Notes: generated by a model from the sequence alone, not told the origin. Positions 50,431 through 60,205 are shown, numbered from the stretch's first letter. The stretch: DNA of 64,000 bases from Akkermansiaceae bacterium UBA956 (GCA_002293145.1 DBCO01000004.1:12113-76112), one strand, 5' to 3'. Translations and numbers: made by a program.

Positions 50431-52221
50431 ATGAAACCAACTGCAATCCTTACCGCAACGCTGCTCTGCGTCCTCTCGCCGATCTCCTTTGCTAAACCGC
50501 TCAAGGTATTCATCCTAGCGGGCCAGTCCAACATGGAAGGTCATGCGGAGATACGCACCTTTGACTACATCGGCAAGGATCCGCTGACAGCACCGCTTCT
50601 TAAAGAAATGCGCAATCCCGATGGAACTCCGCGGGTATGTGACAAGGTCTGGATGTCCTACTTGACCGGCCCTTATGATGGCAGTTCGAATGGCGAGGGC
50701 CTAGGCAAGTTGACGGCCGGCTTTGGCGCGCGTGATGATCAACCCACTAAGTTATGCAGTAAAATCGGTCCTGAGTTTACCTTCGGCATCTTTATGGAGA
50801 AAGAGCTGAATGAGCCCATTCTGATCATCAAGACCGCTTGGGGCGGCCGGTCACTCAACACCGAGTTCCGTCCGCCCAGTGCTGGGCCCTACAAGCTGCC
50901 CAAGCAGATCCAAGAACAGTGGGACAAACATCCCCAAGGCGCGCACGGAATCCCCAAACTCGAGGAGCGAAAAAAATGGCAGGACGACAAGGATGCTGCC
51001 TCGGGTGTCTTCTACCGCATGATGATCGATCATGTGAAAATGGTGCTAGCAGATCCCAAGCGGGTTTGTCCAGAATATGACGAAAAGGCTGGCTTCGAAC
51101 TGGCCGGCTTTGTCTGGCTTCAGGGTTTCAACGACCTAGTCGACGGCACGACCTATCCCGACCCCGATGAACCGGGAAAATACGATGAATACTCGCGCCT
51201 CTTGGCACACTTCATTCGCGATGTTCGCAAAGAGCTTTCCGCCCCGAAAATGCCCTTCGTGATCGGAGTTCTGGGTGTCGACGGTGATAAAAATGTGCAT
51301 TTTCGCAAGGCCATGGCCGCGCCAGCTGACATGCCCGAGTTTATGGGCAATGTGGTTGCTGTCGATACCGCCCCTTTCTGGGATAAAGACATCGAAGCCG
51401 CCGAACCCAAGCGGGACGAGTTTAACAACATCGTCGGCACCTCGCACACATTCAAAGCTGATGGCACTCTCGACACAGCGTGGAAATGGGGAAATTACTG
51501 GAAGCCCGTTGGCAAACCACTTCCAGAGGAACGGACCTGGCGATTCACTACCGTGAATGCCACTGAGAAAAATGACAAGCTGAAGGAATACACCGACAGG
51601 AGATTCCGCGACATCACCTTGCCTGCTGGGATGGAGAATTGGTTCATGCCCGACTTCGATGACAGCAAGTGGACGCACGGCAAAGCTCCCATCGGCAAGG
51701 GCGTCTGGAAACACAGTGGAATCACTCTGGATAAGTTTCCCTCTTCATGGGGTGAGGGCGAATTCCTGCTGATGCGCACAACGTTTGAAGTCGATGACCT
51801 CACCTCCGAATCATATCGCATTGCGAACTTTGCCAGACAAGGATTCCATGTTTACTTGAATGGTCATAAAATTCACACCTACATCTGGTGGCAGGACAAG
51901 CCCGGTTACGGCTCCATCGTCCTCGAAAAAGAACAGCTCCAGCACTTGAAAAAAGGGAAGAACGTATTAGCGGTCTATGCTAATGATCAATATGATCAAA
52001 ATTCCCCAGAGCGCTATGCCGCGATCGATATGCGGATGGAAGGGATCACCAAGGCCGACCAAGAAAAGCTCGACCTCGCTTTGGAGGAAGTGCTTTCCCC
52101 TAAAGACAGAGAAGCACTCAAAGGCGCTTCAAACGGTGGTTATCACTATTTTGGCAGCGCAAAGATCTTCGCGCAAATGGGCAAAGCATTTGCGGAGGCC
52201 TTGCTGGCTTTAGAGAAATAA
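50431..52221 (+). CDS. SASA/CE6-type carbohydrate esterase with inserted jellyroll domain
   Basis: 596 aa with a signal peptide (1-21). SGNH esterase of the sialate O-acetylesterase-like (SASA) group: GQSNMEG (nucleophile Ser), KTAWGGRSL, GFVWLQGFND, and a far C-terminal GGYHYFG with the catalytic His. Between them, about residues 355-510, sits a galactose-binding-like jellyroll (MPDFDDSKW, RQGFHVYLNG, KNVLAVYAND). It probably removes acetyl groups from plant or algal polysaccharide. It shares a nearly identical 180-base stretch with the deleted copy at 47077 and lies 23 bases after the sulfatase. Confidence 0.85.
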   Translation: MKPTAILTATLLCVLSPISFAKPLKVFILAGQSNMEGHAEIRTFDYIGKDPLTAPLLKEMRNPDGTPRVCDKVWMSYLTGPYDGSSNGEGLGKLTAGFGARDDQPTKLCSKIGPEFTFGIFMEKELNEPILIIKTAWGGRSLNTEFRPPSAGPYKLPKQIQEQWDKHPQGAHGIPKLEERKKWQDDKDAASGVFYRMMIDHVKMVLADPKRVCPEYDEKAGFELAGFVWLQGFNDLVDGTTYPDPDEPGKYDEYSRLLAHFIRDVRKELSAPKMPFVIGVLGVDGDKNVHFRKAMAAPADMPEFMGNVVAVDTAPFWDKDIEAAEPKRDEFNNIVGTSHTFKADGTLDTAWKWGNYWKPVGKPLPEERTWRFTTVNATEKNDKLKEYTDRRFRDITLPAGMENWFMPDFDDSKWTHGKAPIGKGVWKHSGITLDKFPSSWGEGEFLLMRTTFEVDDLTSESYRIANFARQGFHVYLNGHKIHTYIWWQDKPGYGSIVLEKEQLQHLKKGKNVLAVYANDQYDQNSPERYAAIDMRMEGITKADQEKLDLALEEVLSPKDREALKGASNGGYHYFGSAKIFAQMGKAFAEALLALEK

Positions 52222-52248
52222 TCAACTAACCAATCGCTCTCAGCACCT

Positions 52249-53157
52249 ATGAACTCCTTTACCTCATTCATTATCGCAGCACTCATCGCTACCGCTAACG
52301 CCGCCGAACCGCTCAAGGTATTCATCCTCGCCGGTCAATCGAACATGGAAGGTCACGGAGTCGTGTCGATGGCTGACGAGAAAAACTACAACGGCGGCAA
52401 GGGCAACTTAGTCTGGTCGATGAAACATTCTCAAAGCGCCGACCAAATGAAAAAACTCAAGAACGATAAGGACGAATGGGTCGTGCGTGACGATGTGCAG
52501 ATTTCGTTCAAAGTGAACGAGACTGTTCGCACGGGCGGACTAACAGTTGGCTATACCGGTTATGGCAACAGCAGTCACATCGGACCTGAATTGGGCTTCG
52601 GATTCGTGATCGGCGATCACATCAAGGAACCGGTACTGTTGATCAAAACCGCTTGGGGCGGTAAGAGTCTGTTCGTCGATTTTCGACCACCGAGTTCCGG
52701 CGGTCAGGTGGGGCCTTTTTACAAAAAAATGATTGAAGAAGTGCGCGCGGCCCTCGCGGCATTGGGAGATCAGAAATACGAGATCGCAGGTTTTGTCTGG
52801 CAGCAGGGTTGGAACGACATGTGTGAAAAACCAGCGATTGCGGAATACGCTAATAACCTCGTCAATTTGGCCAAAGATCTTCGAGAAGAATTTCAATCAC
52901 CAAACATGCCCATCGTGGTCGGACAACTGGGCAATGGCGGACCAGTGGACAGCGGCGATATGCATGACTTCCGAAAAGCGCAGGAAAACGGAACCAAAAG
53001 GATCAACAACGCGCGATTCATCAAAACCACGGACTTTGCACGACCCGCGGAACTGTCCCCCAACCCCGGCCACGGGCACCACTGGTTCGGCAATGCGGAA
53101 AGCTACTTTCTCGTCGGCCAAGCCCTGGGTGAGGGCATGATAAAACTGCTGAAATAA
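52249..53157 (+). CDS. SASA/CE6-type carbohydrate esterase
   Basis: 302 aa with a signal peptide (1-17). Compact SGNH esterase with GQSNMEG, KTAWGGKSL, GFVWQQGWND and the His block GHGHHWFGN. It is a paralogue of the 596-residue enzyme without the inserted jellyroll, and it has an Asn/Lys-rich N-terminal loop (DEKNYNGGKGN). It starts 27 bases after that gene and ends the operon. O-acetyl removal from hemicellulose or a sulfated glycan is inferred. Confidence 0.87.
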   Translation: MNSFTSFIIAALIATANAAEPLKVFILAGQSNMEGHGVVSMADEKNYNGGKGNLVWSMKHSQSADQMKKLKNDKDEWVVRDDVQISFKVNETVRTGGLTVGYTGYGNSSHIGPELGFGFVIGDHIKEPVLLIKTAWGGKSLFVDFRPPSSGGQVGPFYKKMIEEVRAALAALGDQKYEIAGFVWQQGWNDMCEKPAIAEYANNLVNLAKDLREEFQSPNMPIVVGQLGNGGPVDSGDMHDFRKAQENGTKRINNARFIKTTDFARPAELSPNPGHGHHWFGNAESYFLVGQALGEGMIKLLK

Positions 53158-53302
53158 ATTTCTGTTAGTGATCCACAATGAGGTGCTCCTGCCGTTTCAG
53201 CCATAAACGTCGTATGAGGCTGTGCCGTTGGTTGTGCAGCTGTCGCGGGAAAAGCCGGAGAGGATAAGAATGACGGGGGAGGATAGAAAGAAGGACCTGG
53301 GC

Positions 53303-54607
53303 TTAGATGTCCAGCTTGCCAGTCGAGTCGCCGATGCGCTCGGCTTTGACGCCCATGCGATCGAGTAGTGACAGGTGAAGATTGGTGATTGGGACTTCAC
53401 CATTGGCTTCGAAGAGTCGGCCTGCTTGCAGGGTGCCGTTGCCGTGACCTGCGAGGATGATTGGCAGGTCTTCGTGGTTGTGGCGATCGCCATCGCAAAT
53501 GCCTGCACCGTAGACGATCATCGAGTGATCGAGCAGGGTGCCGTCGCCATCTTTGGTGTTCTTGAGGTTTTGTAGGAATCGGGCAAATTCGGCAGCGTAG
53601 TATTCGTCGATTTTTGCAATGAGAGAAAGTCTGCGCTCGTCGCGCTGGTGGTGCGAGAGGTTGTGATGCGACTCATTGACGCCGATTTCGGGGAAGGTGC
53701 GATTTGATCCATCATGGGCTAACAAAAACGATGCCACACGTGTGGAGTCGGTTTGGAAGGCGACGAGCATGAGGTCATACATGGCGCGAATGTGCTCGCG
53801 GTAGCTTTCAGGCACACCATTGGGGACATCGATCTCAGGTTGCACACGGCGGTGTTCCTCGGCGCGCTCGATGCGTTGCTCGATCTCTCGCACGGAGGTG
53901 AAATACTCGTCCATTTTGTTGCGATCGGCACCGGTGGCGCGAGATTGGAGACGCTTGGCATCTTGCATAACGAAGTCGAGCACCGATTTTTTGCGAGCCA
54001 TGCGTTCGGCATTTCCTGAGGTATCTTTGGAGCCAAAAAGGGCTTCAAAGACCATGCGCGGGTCGCGAATGGGCGGTGCGGGTGTCGTTTCTGAACGCCA
54101 TGCTAAGTTGAACTGGTAGGCGCAGGAGTAGCCGGAATCGCAATTGCCAGAGCGGCGTGGTTCGTCGGTGGAGAGTTCGAGCGAGGGCAGGCGCGTGAGG
54201 TGACCGATTTGCTTGGCGGCAATCTGATCGGCGGATACGCCAATGCGGATGTCGGCTCCTGCTGTTTTGCGCGCTTGGCAACCGGTGAGGAAACTCGCAT
54301 TGGCACGAGCGTGGTCGCCAGCACCATCGCCATTGGCACGGGCGGTATCGAGAGCGAGACCGCGAACTACTTGTAGGTGCTCGCGCATGCCTTCGAGTGG
54401 TTGCAAAGACTGCGAAAATTTGTAATTTTTCCCAGAGCCTTCGGGAAACCATAGATTGGTATTCACGCCGTTTGGCATATACACGTAAGCGAGTCGCAGG
54501 GGCGCAGCACTGGCACCAGCGGAAGCAGTGGCGGCGCGAAGGGGCTCGAGCATCGGCAGGGCGATGGTGGAGGCGATGCTTTTGAGGAAAGTGCGGCGTG
54601 AGTGCAT
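53303..54607 (-). CDS. DUF1552 protein with Tat signal
   Basis: 434 aa from the ATG at 54607. The N-terminus MHSRRTFLKSIASTIALPML carries SRRTFLK, a Tat motif. The body matches DUF1552: YMPNGVNTNLWFP, GDHARANASFLTG, SLELSTDEP, and HDGSNRTFPEIGVNESHHNLSHH. These proteins are usually co-transcribed with a large DUF1587/1592/1588/1585 cytochrome protein, which is absent here. The family resembles DUF1501 and its role is unknown. It is convergent with the esterase operon. Confidence 0.88.
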   Translation of the reverse strand: MHSRRTFLKSIASTIALPMLEPLRAATASAGASAAPLRLAYVYMPNGVNTNLWFPEGSGKNYKFSQSLQPLEGMREHLQVVRGLALDTARANGDGAGDHARANASFLTGCQARKTAGADIRIGVSADQIAAKQIGHLTRLPSLELSTDEPRRSGNCDSGYSCAYQFNLAWRSETTPAPPIRDPRMVFEALFGSKDTSGNAERMARKKSVLDFVMQDAKRLQSRATGADRNKMDEYFTSVREIEQRIERAEEHRRVQPEIDVPNGVPESYREHIRAMYDLMLVAFQTDSTRVASFLLAHDGSNRTFPEIGVNESHHNLSHHQRDERRLSLIAKIDEYYAAEFARFLQNLKNTKDGDGTLLDHSMIVYGAGICDGDRHNHEDLPIILAGHGNGTLQAGRLFEANGEVPITNLHLSLLDRMGVKAERIGDSTGKLDI

Positions 54608-55063
54608 GTAGTTACAAATTGATATTACGCGTTGTGGGGAGAATCGCAACTGAAGATACGTAAAAAAGCTACGATTTTTTCATGATGACAGAGGATTTTG
54701 TGAGTGAGGGAAATATGACGCGTATCCGACTCAGCGCTATTCGCTGCTAAACTCTTAGCTGCCACCCCTCGTCAGATCACCCTCAAGTCCTGTCACTATA
54801 GCCTCCCCCCTGCGCCACATCGCTCTCCGCTGCCGTCCACATTGCCGCCGCCTTCCGCCACATCGATCACCACTGCCGACAGATTGCTATTCGAGAAATA
54901 ACACCGTCCTAGCAGAAAATGATCAAACTCCCTTATTGCCAAAATGCATTCACTATGGATTACGGGTTTGTTGCCAAGGAGTGAGGTGGCGGCGGTGGTT
55001 CTCATTTAGCCACAAGATAGCGCAAGAATCGCAAAAGCAGTGACGAAGTGCTTCAGAATTGCG
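54608..55063. other. Gene-free spacer with low-grade repeats
   Basis: No gene supported. A C-rich stretch repeats CGCCACATCG at 54813-54822 and 54856-54865. ORFs here have no protein-like pattern. The right end holds the ATTTAGCCACAA repeat (55004-55037). Confidence 0.5.
55004..55037 (+). repeat. Dispersed ATTTAGCCACAA repeat, copy 1
   Basis: A second copy is at 61306-61340. Both share ATTTAGCCACAA, then CGCAA, then GCAAAAG at the same spacing, with A-rich fill between. No coding potential. Confidence 0.45.
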
Positions 55064-55070
55064 TTTCAAG

Positions 55071-55091
55071 TCTTATGTCTCATGTCTGATA
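55071..55091. repeat. Heptamer array (three units) after the nucleotidyltransferase
   Basis: TCTTATG, TCTCATG and TCTGATA in tandem, preceded by CAAG and followed by ATCT. The array lies 16 bases past the stop of the minus-strand gene at 55108. It matches the arrays at 63068-63095 and, less closely, 14101-14128. Confidence 0.55.
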
Positions 55092-55107
55092 ATCTGGAGC
55101 CTCTTTC

Positions 55108-56073
55108 TCAAATATCCGCGTTTTGATGGGTGCCGTTGGTGATGTTGGCAGAGTAGACGATGCAGCGGTCGAGAACGGCATCCGCGCCGATACGCGCATG
55201 AGGCCAGACGACGCTGTTGCGAACGATGGCACTTGCTTCGATGATGGCTTCCGGTCCTATGGCACTGTTTTCGACAATGGCTCCAGCGGTAATTTTTGCT
55301 AGTGGATGGATCATCGGACCAATGCCGAAAAGTTGATGCGCAGCGAGGTAGCTTTCGCGTTCACCGAGGTCAAACCAATGGCCTTCGTCGAGCAGGACGG
55401 CGCCGAGTTTGCCCAGTTCTGCGAGGCGCAGGAAGGCGGGGATTACGGAGATGATTTCTTCCTCGGGCAAGTAGTCAAATAGTGTCGCATTGACGCAATA
55501 CACACCGCTAAAGACATGAGAGCCGTCGGCTTTTCCGAGTTTGTTGCGGATGTCGACGACACGTTCGCCGGTCTCATCCAACGCGATGTGTTTGGCTACT
55601 CCATCGCTGCGCAATCCAAGGGTTACGGGAAGTCCTGATTGCTGATGTGTATCGACGAGAGCGCGAAGGTCCATGGTCGAGAAGATATCGCCATTGTGAA
55701 CGAGCACGGAATCGGCACCAATCCACTTGCGGATGTTTCGCAGTCCACCTCCGGTTTCGAGCAATGTCGGCTCCTCAAACAAACGAATCTGCGAGCCATC
55801 GAGTATGCCTTGTTTTACGGCACAACCATTGCCGCCAAATTCATCGAGAGTGCGCCAATCGCAGGCACCGAGGCCGAGCATCGAATCTTGCCAGACATCG
55901 GGTAAGTGGTGGGTATTGATCGCAAAATCGGTGCAGCCAAGATCGCGGCAAGCCTGCCAGGCATGCAGGATGAGCGGGCGGTGAAAAAACGGCACGAGCG
56001 GCTTGGGCACCCGAGAGGTGAGCGGGCGCAGGCGTGTGCCGAGACCGGCACCGAGTAAAAAGGCTTTCGTCAC
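55108..56073 (-). CDS. Sugar-1-phosphate nucleotidyltransferase with hexapeptide tail
   Basis: 321 aa. The nucleotidyltransferase domain (1-230) has LGAGLGTRLRPLT, RVPKPLVPF (substrate Lys) and VHNGDIF (metal Asp). The C-terminal 80 residues are a left-handed beta-helix of hexapeptide repeats (ITAGAIVENSAIGPEAIIEASAIVRNSVVW). It resembles mannose-1-phosphate guanylyltransferases and MurNAc-1-phosphate uridylyltransferases; which sugar is used is not evident. It diverges from fabH. Confidence 0.85.
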   Translation of the reverse strand: MTKAFLLGAGLGTRLRPLTSRVPKPLVPFFHRPLILHAWQACRDLGCTDFAINTHHLPDVWQDSMLGLGACDWRTLDEFGGNGCAVKQGILDGSQIRLFEEPTLLETGGGLRNIRKWIGADSVLVHNGDIFSTMDLRALVDTHQQSGLPVTLGLRSDGVAKHIALDETGERVVDIRNKLGKADGSHVFSGVYCVNATLFDYLPEEEIISVIPAFLRLAELGKLGAVLLDEGHWFDLGERESYLAAHQLFGIGPMIHPLAKITAGAIVENSAIGPEAIIEASAIVRNSVVWPHARIGADAVLDRCIVYSANITNGTHQNADI

Positions 56074-56189
56074 GCGCCGATATATGAGTGAGTTGCGGCT
56101 TTGAGGCGAGAAATTTCGCGCGTATTTTTTCTGGTAACAGCTGATTTTCAGGCTTCACATTGGTGGGCTTTGTCTCCATGCTTCCGCGC

Positions 56190-57179
56190 ATGAGCGAACC
56201 CGCTGTGACGATTGCCGGAACTGGCAGCTACGTGCCCGAAAAAGTTTTGACCAATGCCGAACTGGAAAAACGCATTGAGACATCGGACGAGTGGATTACG
56301 ACTCGCACGGGAATCAAAGAGCGCCGTATTGCTGCAGACGATGAATTCACCTCACACATGGCGACAAAGGCGGCACTCCGTGCACTGGAACAAGCGGGAT
56401 TAGCGGCTGAGGATGTCGAGTTGATTATTGTGGCAACGATCACGCCTGATACGCTTACTCCAGCCACGGCCTGTTATGTGCAAGATAACATTGGTGCACG
56501 ACGCGCGATTGCTTTTGATATTTCCGCTGCGTGCTCGGGTTTTCTCTATGCGATGGAAATCGCTCGCAAGTTGATTTCGGGAGGCACCGTGAAAAATGCG
56601 CTGATCATCGGCGCTGAAAAACTCTCGGCCTTTGTGAATTGGAACGATCGTGGCACATGCATTCTTTTTGGTGATGGTGCTGGCGCCGCTGTGCTGCGCA
56701 AGTCTGAACCGGGTGAGGGGCGCATTTTGGCGATGGATCTCGGGACAGATGGTGGCTTGACGCATTTGCTCAACATCCCAGGAGGTGGTTCTGCGAAGCC
56801 GATTACTAGAGAAAATGCCGATGAACATCTTGCCACTCTGGCGATGCTCGGCAAGGAAGTTTTCAAGCATGCGGTCAATCACATGAAAGCCGCAGCGGAG
56901 TCGGTGATCACGCAGGCGGGGCTAAAAGCGTCGGACATTGCTTGTGTGATCCCTCACCAAGCGAATTTGCGGATCATCGATGCGATAGCTGATCGTCTCA
57001 CTGTTCCTAACGAGAAAGTTTTCGTCAATCTTCACAAGTATGGCAACACCTCAGCAGCAGCTGTGGCAATCGCGCTTGATGAGGCCCATCGTGGTGGTGC
57101 TTTTCAACGTGGTGAGAACATCGTGTTGGTTGTCTTTGGCGCGGGTTTGACTTGGGCGGCTGCTGCTATCGAGTGGTGA
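56190..57179 (+). CDS. fabH: 3-oxoacyl-ACP synthase III
   Basis: 329 aa from the ATG at 56190; longer starts add 10 residues without conservation. It condenses acetyl-CoA with malonyl-ACP to start fatty acid synthesis. The catalytic triad is visible: Cys115 in SAACSGF, His in PHQANLRI and Asn in GNTSAAA. The N-terminal TGSYVPEKVLTN and TRTGIKERR are typical. It is not next to plsX or fabD, so it is outside the usual fab cluster. Confidence 0.95.
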   Translation: MSEPAVTIAGTGSYVPEKVLTNAELEKRIETSDEWITTRTGIKERRIAADDEFTSHMATKAALRALEQAGLAAEDVELIIVATITPDTLTPATACYVQDNIGARRAIAFDISAACSGFLYAMEIARKLISGGTVKNALIIGAEKLSAFVNWNDRGTCILFGDGAGAAVLRKSEPGEGRILAMDLGTDGGLTHLLNIPGGGSAKPITRENADEHLATLAMLGKEVFKHAVNHMKAAAESVITQAGLKASDIACVIPHQANLRIIDAIADRLTVPNEKVFVNLHKYGNTSAAAVAIALDEAHRGGAFQRGENIVLVVFGAGLTWAAAAIEW

Positions 57180-57273
57180 TTATTTCACAGATCAGGACAA
57201 CAGGAAAAGAATCGTGCTTGGCGCGGAATCTTTTATTGAATCTTTTGGGCATTTGGTGTGTCATAGACTGCGT

Positions 57274-57708
57274 ATGAAATACACGATCTCTGCCGGAATG
57301 GCGTTGACCCTTTTGCTGGTTTCTTGCACCCCATATCAACAACAAGGCGCAGCCGTAGGAGGTGTGGCTGGTGGTGCTCTCGGCGCAATCGCAGGTGGCA
57401 ATAGTCGTTCGACCCTGAAGGGCGCGGCGATCGGTGCAGGTCTCGGCGCTGTGATTTCTAAAATGCAAGAACAGAATCAGCGCAATAGCGCGCAAAATCA
57501 GCAGAGCCATGACCGCTTCGGAAATCCTAAGCCGCAGCAAAATCTTGGTTCGCCTAGTGGAAGCGATTATCCTTATGCTGAGACCACGAGCACACGCGGT
57601 GAAGTATTGAGCCCCTATACCCCTTACAACGTGATCGACGTTCGCGGCTTGCGCTCGGGTTCACTTGCGAAAGACCCCTCTTGCGGGAAAATTTTCCGCA
57701 TACCTTGA
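57274..57708 (+). CDS. Glycine-zipper outer membrane lipoprotein
   Basis: 144 aa from the ATG at 57274, chosen because it starts a lipoprotein signal with lipobox LLVSC (Cys near residue 18). A glycine zipper follows (GGVAGGALGAIAGGN, GAAIGAGLGAVI), as in SlyB/YmgG-like proteins, then a Gln/Asn-rich linker and a C-terminal segment ending CGKIFRIP. Likely a small envelope lipoprotein; function unknown. Confidence 0.78.
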   Translation: MKYTISAGMALTLLLVSCTPYQQQGAAVGGVAGGALGAIAGGNSRSTLKGAAIGAGLGAVISKMQEQNQRNSAQNQQSHDRFGNPKPQQNLGSPSGSDYPYAETTSTRGEVLSPYTPYNVIDVRGLRSGSLAKDPSCGKIFRIP

Positions 57709-58036
57709 GCATGTAAATGTTTCTGACTGATCTGCTCTGGTGCATGATCATCGACGGCGACGCTAAGTTTTTTGCTTGTCAGGAGATGGGAGTATTTTTT
57801 GCTCCACTTCCACGTCGGATCTGACCCAGATGTCTTGCCCTGTGCGTCAGCGGTTCTCCACCGACAATCTTAAGTCGAACATCATGTGCTAGCTATTAGC
57901 GATCAATCAAAGGGTGCAAGCGCGGCATGATCGGGGATTTCCCTCCCATTTGGCATGGATTCTAACAAAAACGAGAGGAGCCGCAGCTGTGAAAGCGAAC
58001 TCCTCCCGATGCCGATGAAGGGCTTTTGGTGTTATA
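57709..58036. other. Spacer between the lipoprotein gene and katG
   Basis: No gene is supported. It contains the katG terminator at its right end; nothing else was recognised. Confidence 0.5.
57966..58005 (-). terminator. Terminator of katG
   Basis: On the minus strand GAGGAG (58005-58000) pairs with CTCCTC (57980-57975) and is followed by GTTTTTGTT. It lies 32 bases past the katG stop. Confidence 0.65.
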
Positions 58037-60205
58037 TTAGCCGATGACGTCGAAGCGATCGGCGTTCATGACTTTCGCCCATGCGCTAACGAAGTCGTGG
58101 ACGAATTTTTCTTGGTTGTCATCTTGGGCATAGACCTCGGCGTAGGCGCGGAGGATGGAGTTGGAGCCGAAGACGAGATCGACGCGGGTGGCCATCCATT
58201 TCACGTTGCCGGTCTTTCGATCGCGGACCTCGTAGAGGTTGCGCCCTACGGGTTCCCAGCGGTTTGCCATGTCGGTAAGGTTGACAAAGAAGTCGGTGCT
58301 GAGTGTACCTTCGCGTCCGGTGAAAACACCATACTTGGTGCCGCCGTGGTTGGTGCCGAGCATGCGCAGGCCGCCGAGCAGGCAGGTCATTTCACGAGCA
58401 CTGAGGCCCATGAGTTGTGCACGATCAAGCAGGAGTTCTTCGGCACTGGTGGCGTAGTCTTTTTTCAACCAGTTGCGGAAACCATCGTGGATCGGCTCTA
58501 ACACATCGAACGATTCTGCATCGGTTTGTTCTGCGGTGGCATCACCACGACCAGCAGTGAAGGGAACGTTGACTGATACGCCAGCGGCAGCAGCAGCTTT
58601 CTCGATGCCGAGATTGCCCGCAAGGATGATGGCGTCAGCAACGCTTGCGCCAGCGGCAGCAGCGAGTGGTTCGAGTACGGAGATTACGCGGGCGAGGCGA
58701 ACGGGTTCGTTGCCAGCCCAGTCTTTTTGCGGAGCGAGGCGAATGCGGGCACCGTTGGCACCACCGCGCATGTCGGAGTAACGGAAGGTGCGGGCACTAT
58801 CCCATGCTGTGGCGATGAGATCGCCGTTGCTCAGGCCAGAAGCGGCGATGTTTGCTTTGAGCGCGGCGACATCATATTGTGCTGATCCCGCAGGCACGGG
58901 GTCTTGCCAAATGAGGTCTTCGACGGGAACTTCAGGTCCGATGTAGCGAACCTTCGGTCCCATATCGCGGTGGGTGAGCTTGAACCATGCGCGGGCAAAT
59001 ATTTCCGAGAAATACGCATGATCGTTAAGAAAGCGCGCAGAAATTTCTCGATAGATCGGATCTTTGATCATTGCCATATCGGCATCGGTCATGATCGGAT
59101 TGTAGCGGATGGAAGGGTCTTCCACGTCTACGGGTTTGTCTTCTTCCCTGATGCTCACGGGCTCCCACTGCCAAGCACCAGCGGGGGATTTTTTCAGTTC
59201 CCATTCGTGATTGAAAAGCATGGTGAAATAACCATTGTCCCACTTGGTGGGGTGGGTGGTCCAGGCTCCTTCGATGCCGCTGGATACGGTCTGGCGGCCG
59301 CAGCCTTTACCATCGGGATTGTGCCAGCCGAGGCCTTGCTCGTGGATGTCTGCCCCTTCAGGCTCAGGACCGAGTTTGCTGGCATCGCCATTGCCGTGGC
59401 ACTTGCCGATGGTGTGGCCACCTGCAGTGAGGGCTACGGTTTCTTCATCGTTCATCGCCATGCGCGCAAATGTCTCACGAATGTGCGCGGCGGTGCGCAC
59501 CGGATCAGGTTGATCATTGACTCCTTGTGGATTGACGTAAATCAGACCCATCTGCACAGCGGCAAGGGGATTTTCCATGGTGGCGGGATTTTGCAAATCG
59601 GCATAACGACCATCACTAGGAGCGAGCCATTGTGTCTCACTGCCCCAATAGGTATCTTTTTCGGGATGCCAGATGTCTTCACGACCAAAGCCGAAGCCGA
59701 AGGTTTTGAGGCCGGTGGATTCGTAGGCGATATTGCCGGCGAGGATGAAAAGGTCGGCCCAGCTGAGCTTGTTGCCGTATTTTTTCTTGATCGGCCAGAG
59801 CAGGCGACGGGCTTTGTCGAGGCTTACGTTGTCAGGCCATGAGTTGAGCGGGGCAAAGCGTTGGTTGCCAGTATTGGCACCACCACGACCATCGGCGCTG
59901 CGGTAGGAGCCAGCGGAGTGCCAAGCCATGCGGATCATGAAGCCTGCATAGGTTCCCCAGTCGGCGGGCCACCATTCTTGGCTGTCGTGCATGAGCACGT
60001 GCAGGTCTTTTTTCAGGGCCTCGAAGTCGATGGTTTTGACTGCCTCACGATAGTTGAAATCGGGGTCCATCGGGTTGGTCTTGGTGTCGTGCTGATGGAG
60101 GATGTCCAGATTTAGCGCGTTTGGCCACCAGTCCATGTTTGATTTTCCGACAGAGGTGTGACCTCCATGCATGACCGGACATTTTCCGGCAGAGCTGTTT
60201 TCCAT
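58037..60205 (-). CDS. katG: Catalase-peroxidase
   Basis: 722 aa from the ATG at 60205 (MENSSAGKCPVMHGG), the usual KatG N-terminus; an ATG at 60214 is nearly as good. It breaks down hydrogen peroxide. Both heme peroxidase-like halves are present. The first has the distal RMAWHSAGSYR, the Trp-Tyr-Met adduct residues (Trp in RMAWH, Tyr in GLIYVNPQG, Met in FARMAMND) and the proximal His in GGHTIGKCHG. The divergent gene, 156 bases away, is an oxyR homologue, which predicts induction by peroxide. Confidence 0.96.
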   Translation of the reverse strand: MENSSAGKCPVMHGGHTSVGKSNMDWWPNALNLDILHQHDTKTNPMDPDFNYREAVKTIDFEALKKDLHVLMHDSQEWWPADWGTYAGFMIRMAWHSAGSYRSADGRGGANTGNQRFAPLNSWPDNVSLDKARRLLWPIKKKYGNKLSWADLFILAGNIAYESTGLKTFGFGFGREDIWHPEKDTYWGSETQWLAPSDGRYADLQNPATMENPLAAVQMGLIYVNPQGVNDQPDPVRTAAHIRETFARMAMNDEETVALTAGGHTIGKCHGNGDASKLGPEPEGADIHEQGLGWHNPDGKGCGRQTVSSGIEGAWTTHPTKWDNGYFTMLFNHEWELKKSPAGAWQWEPVSIREEDKPVDVEDPSIRYNPIMTDADMAMIKDPIYREISARFLNDHAYFSEIFARAWFKLTHRDMGPKVRYIGPEVPVEDLIWQDPVPAGSAQYDVAALKANIAASGLSNGDLIATAWDSARTFRYSDMRGGANGARIRLAPQKDWAGNEPVRLARVISVLEPLAAAAGASVADAIILAGNLGIEKAAAAAGVSVNVPFTAGRGDATAEQTDAESFDVLEPIHDGFRNWLKKDYATSAEELLLDRAQLMGLSAREMTCLLGGLRMLGTNHGGTKYGVFTGREGTLSTDFFVNLTDMANRWEPVGRNLYEVRDRKTGNVKWMATRVDLVFGSNSILRAYAEVYAQDDNQEKFVHDFVSAWAKVMNADRFDVIG

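Noticed and set aside
54796..55005. 69-residue minus-strand ORF
   Set aside because: Lies in a C-rich repetitive spacer, with no recognisable pattern or start signal.
58904..59842. 312-residue plus-strand ORF opposite katG
   Set aside because: Antisense of a clear catalase-peroxidase.
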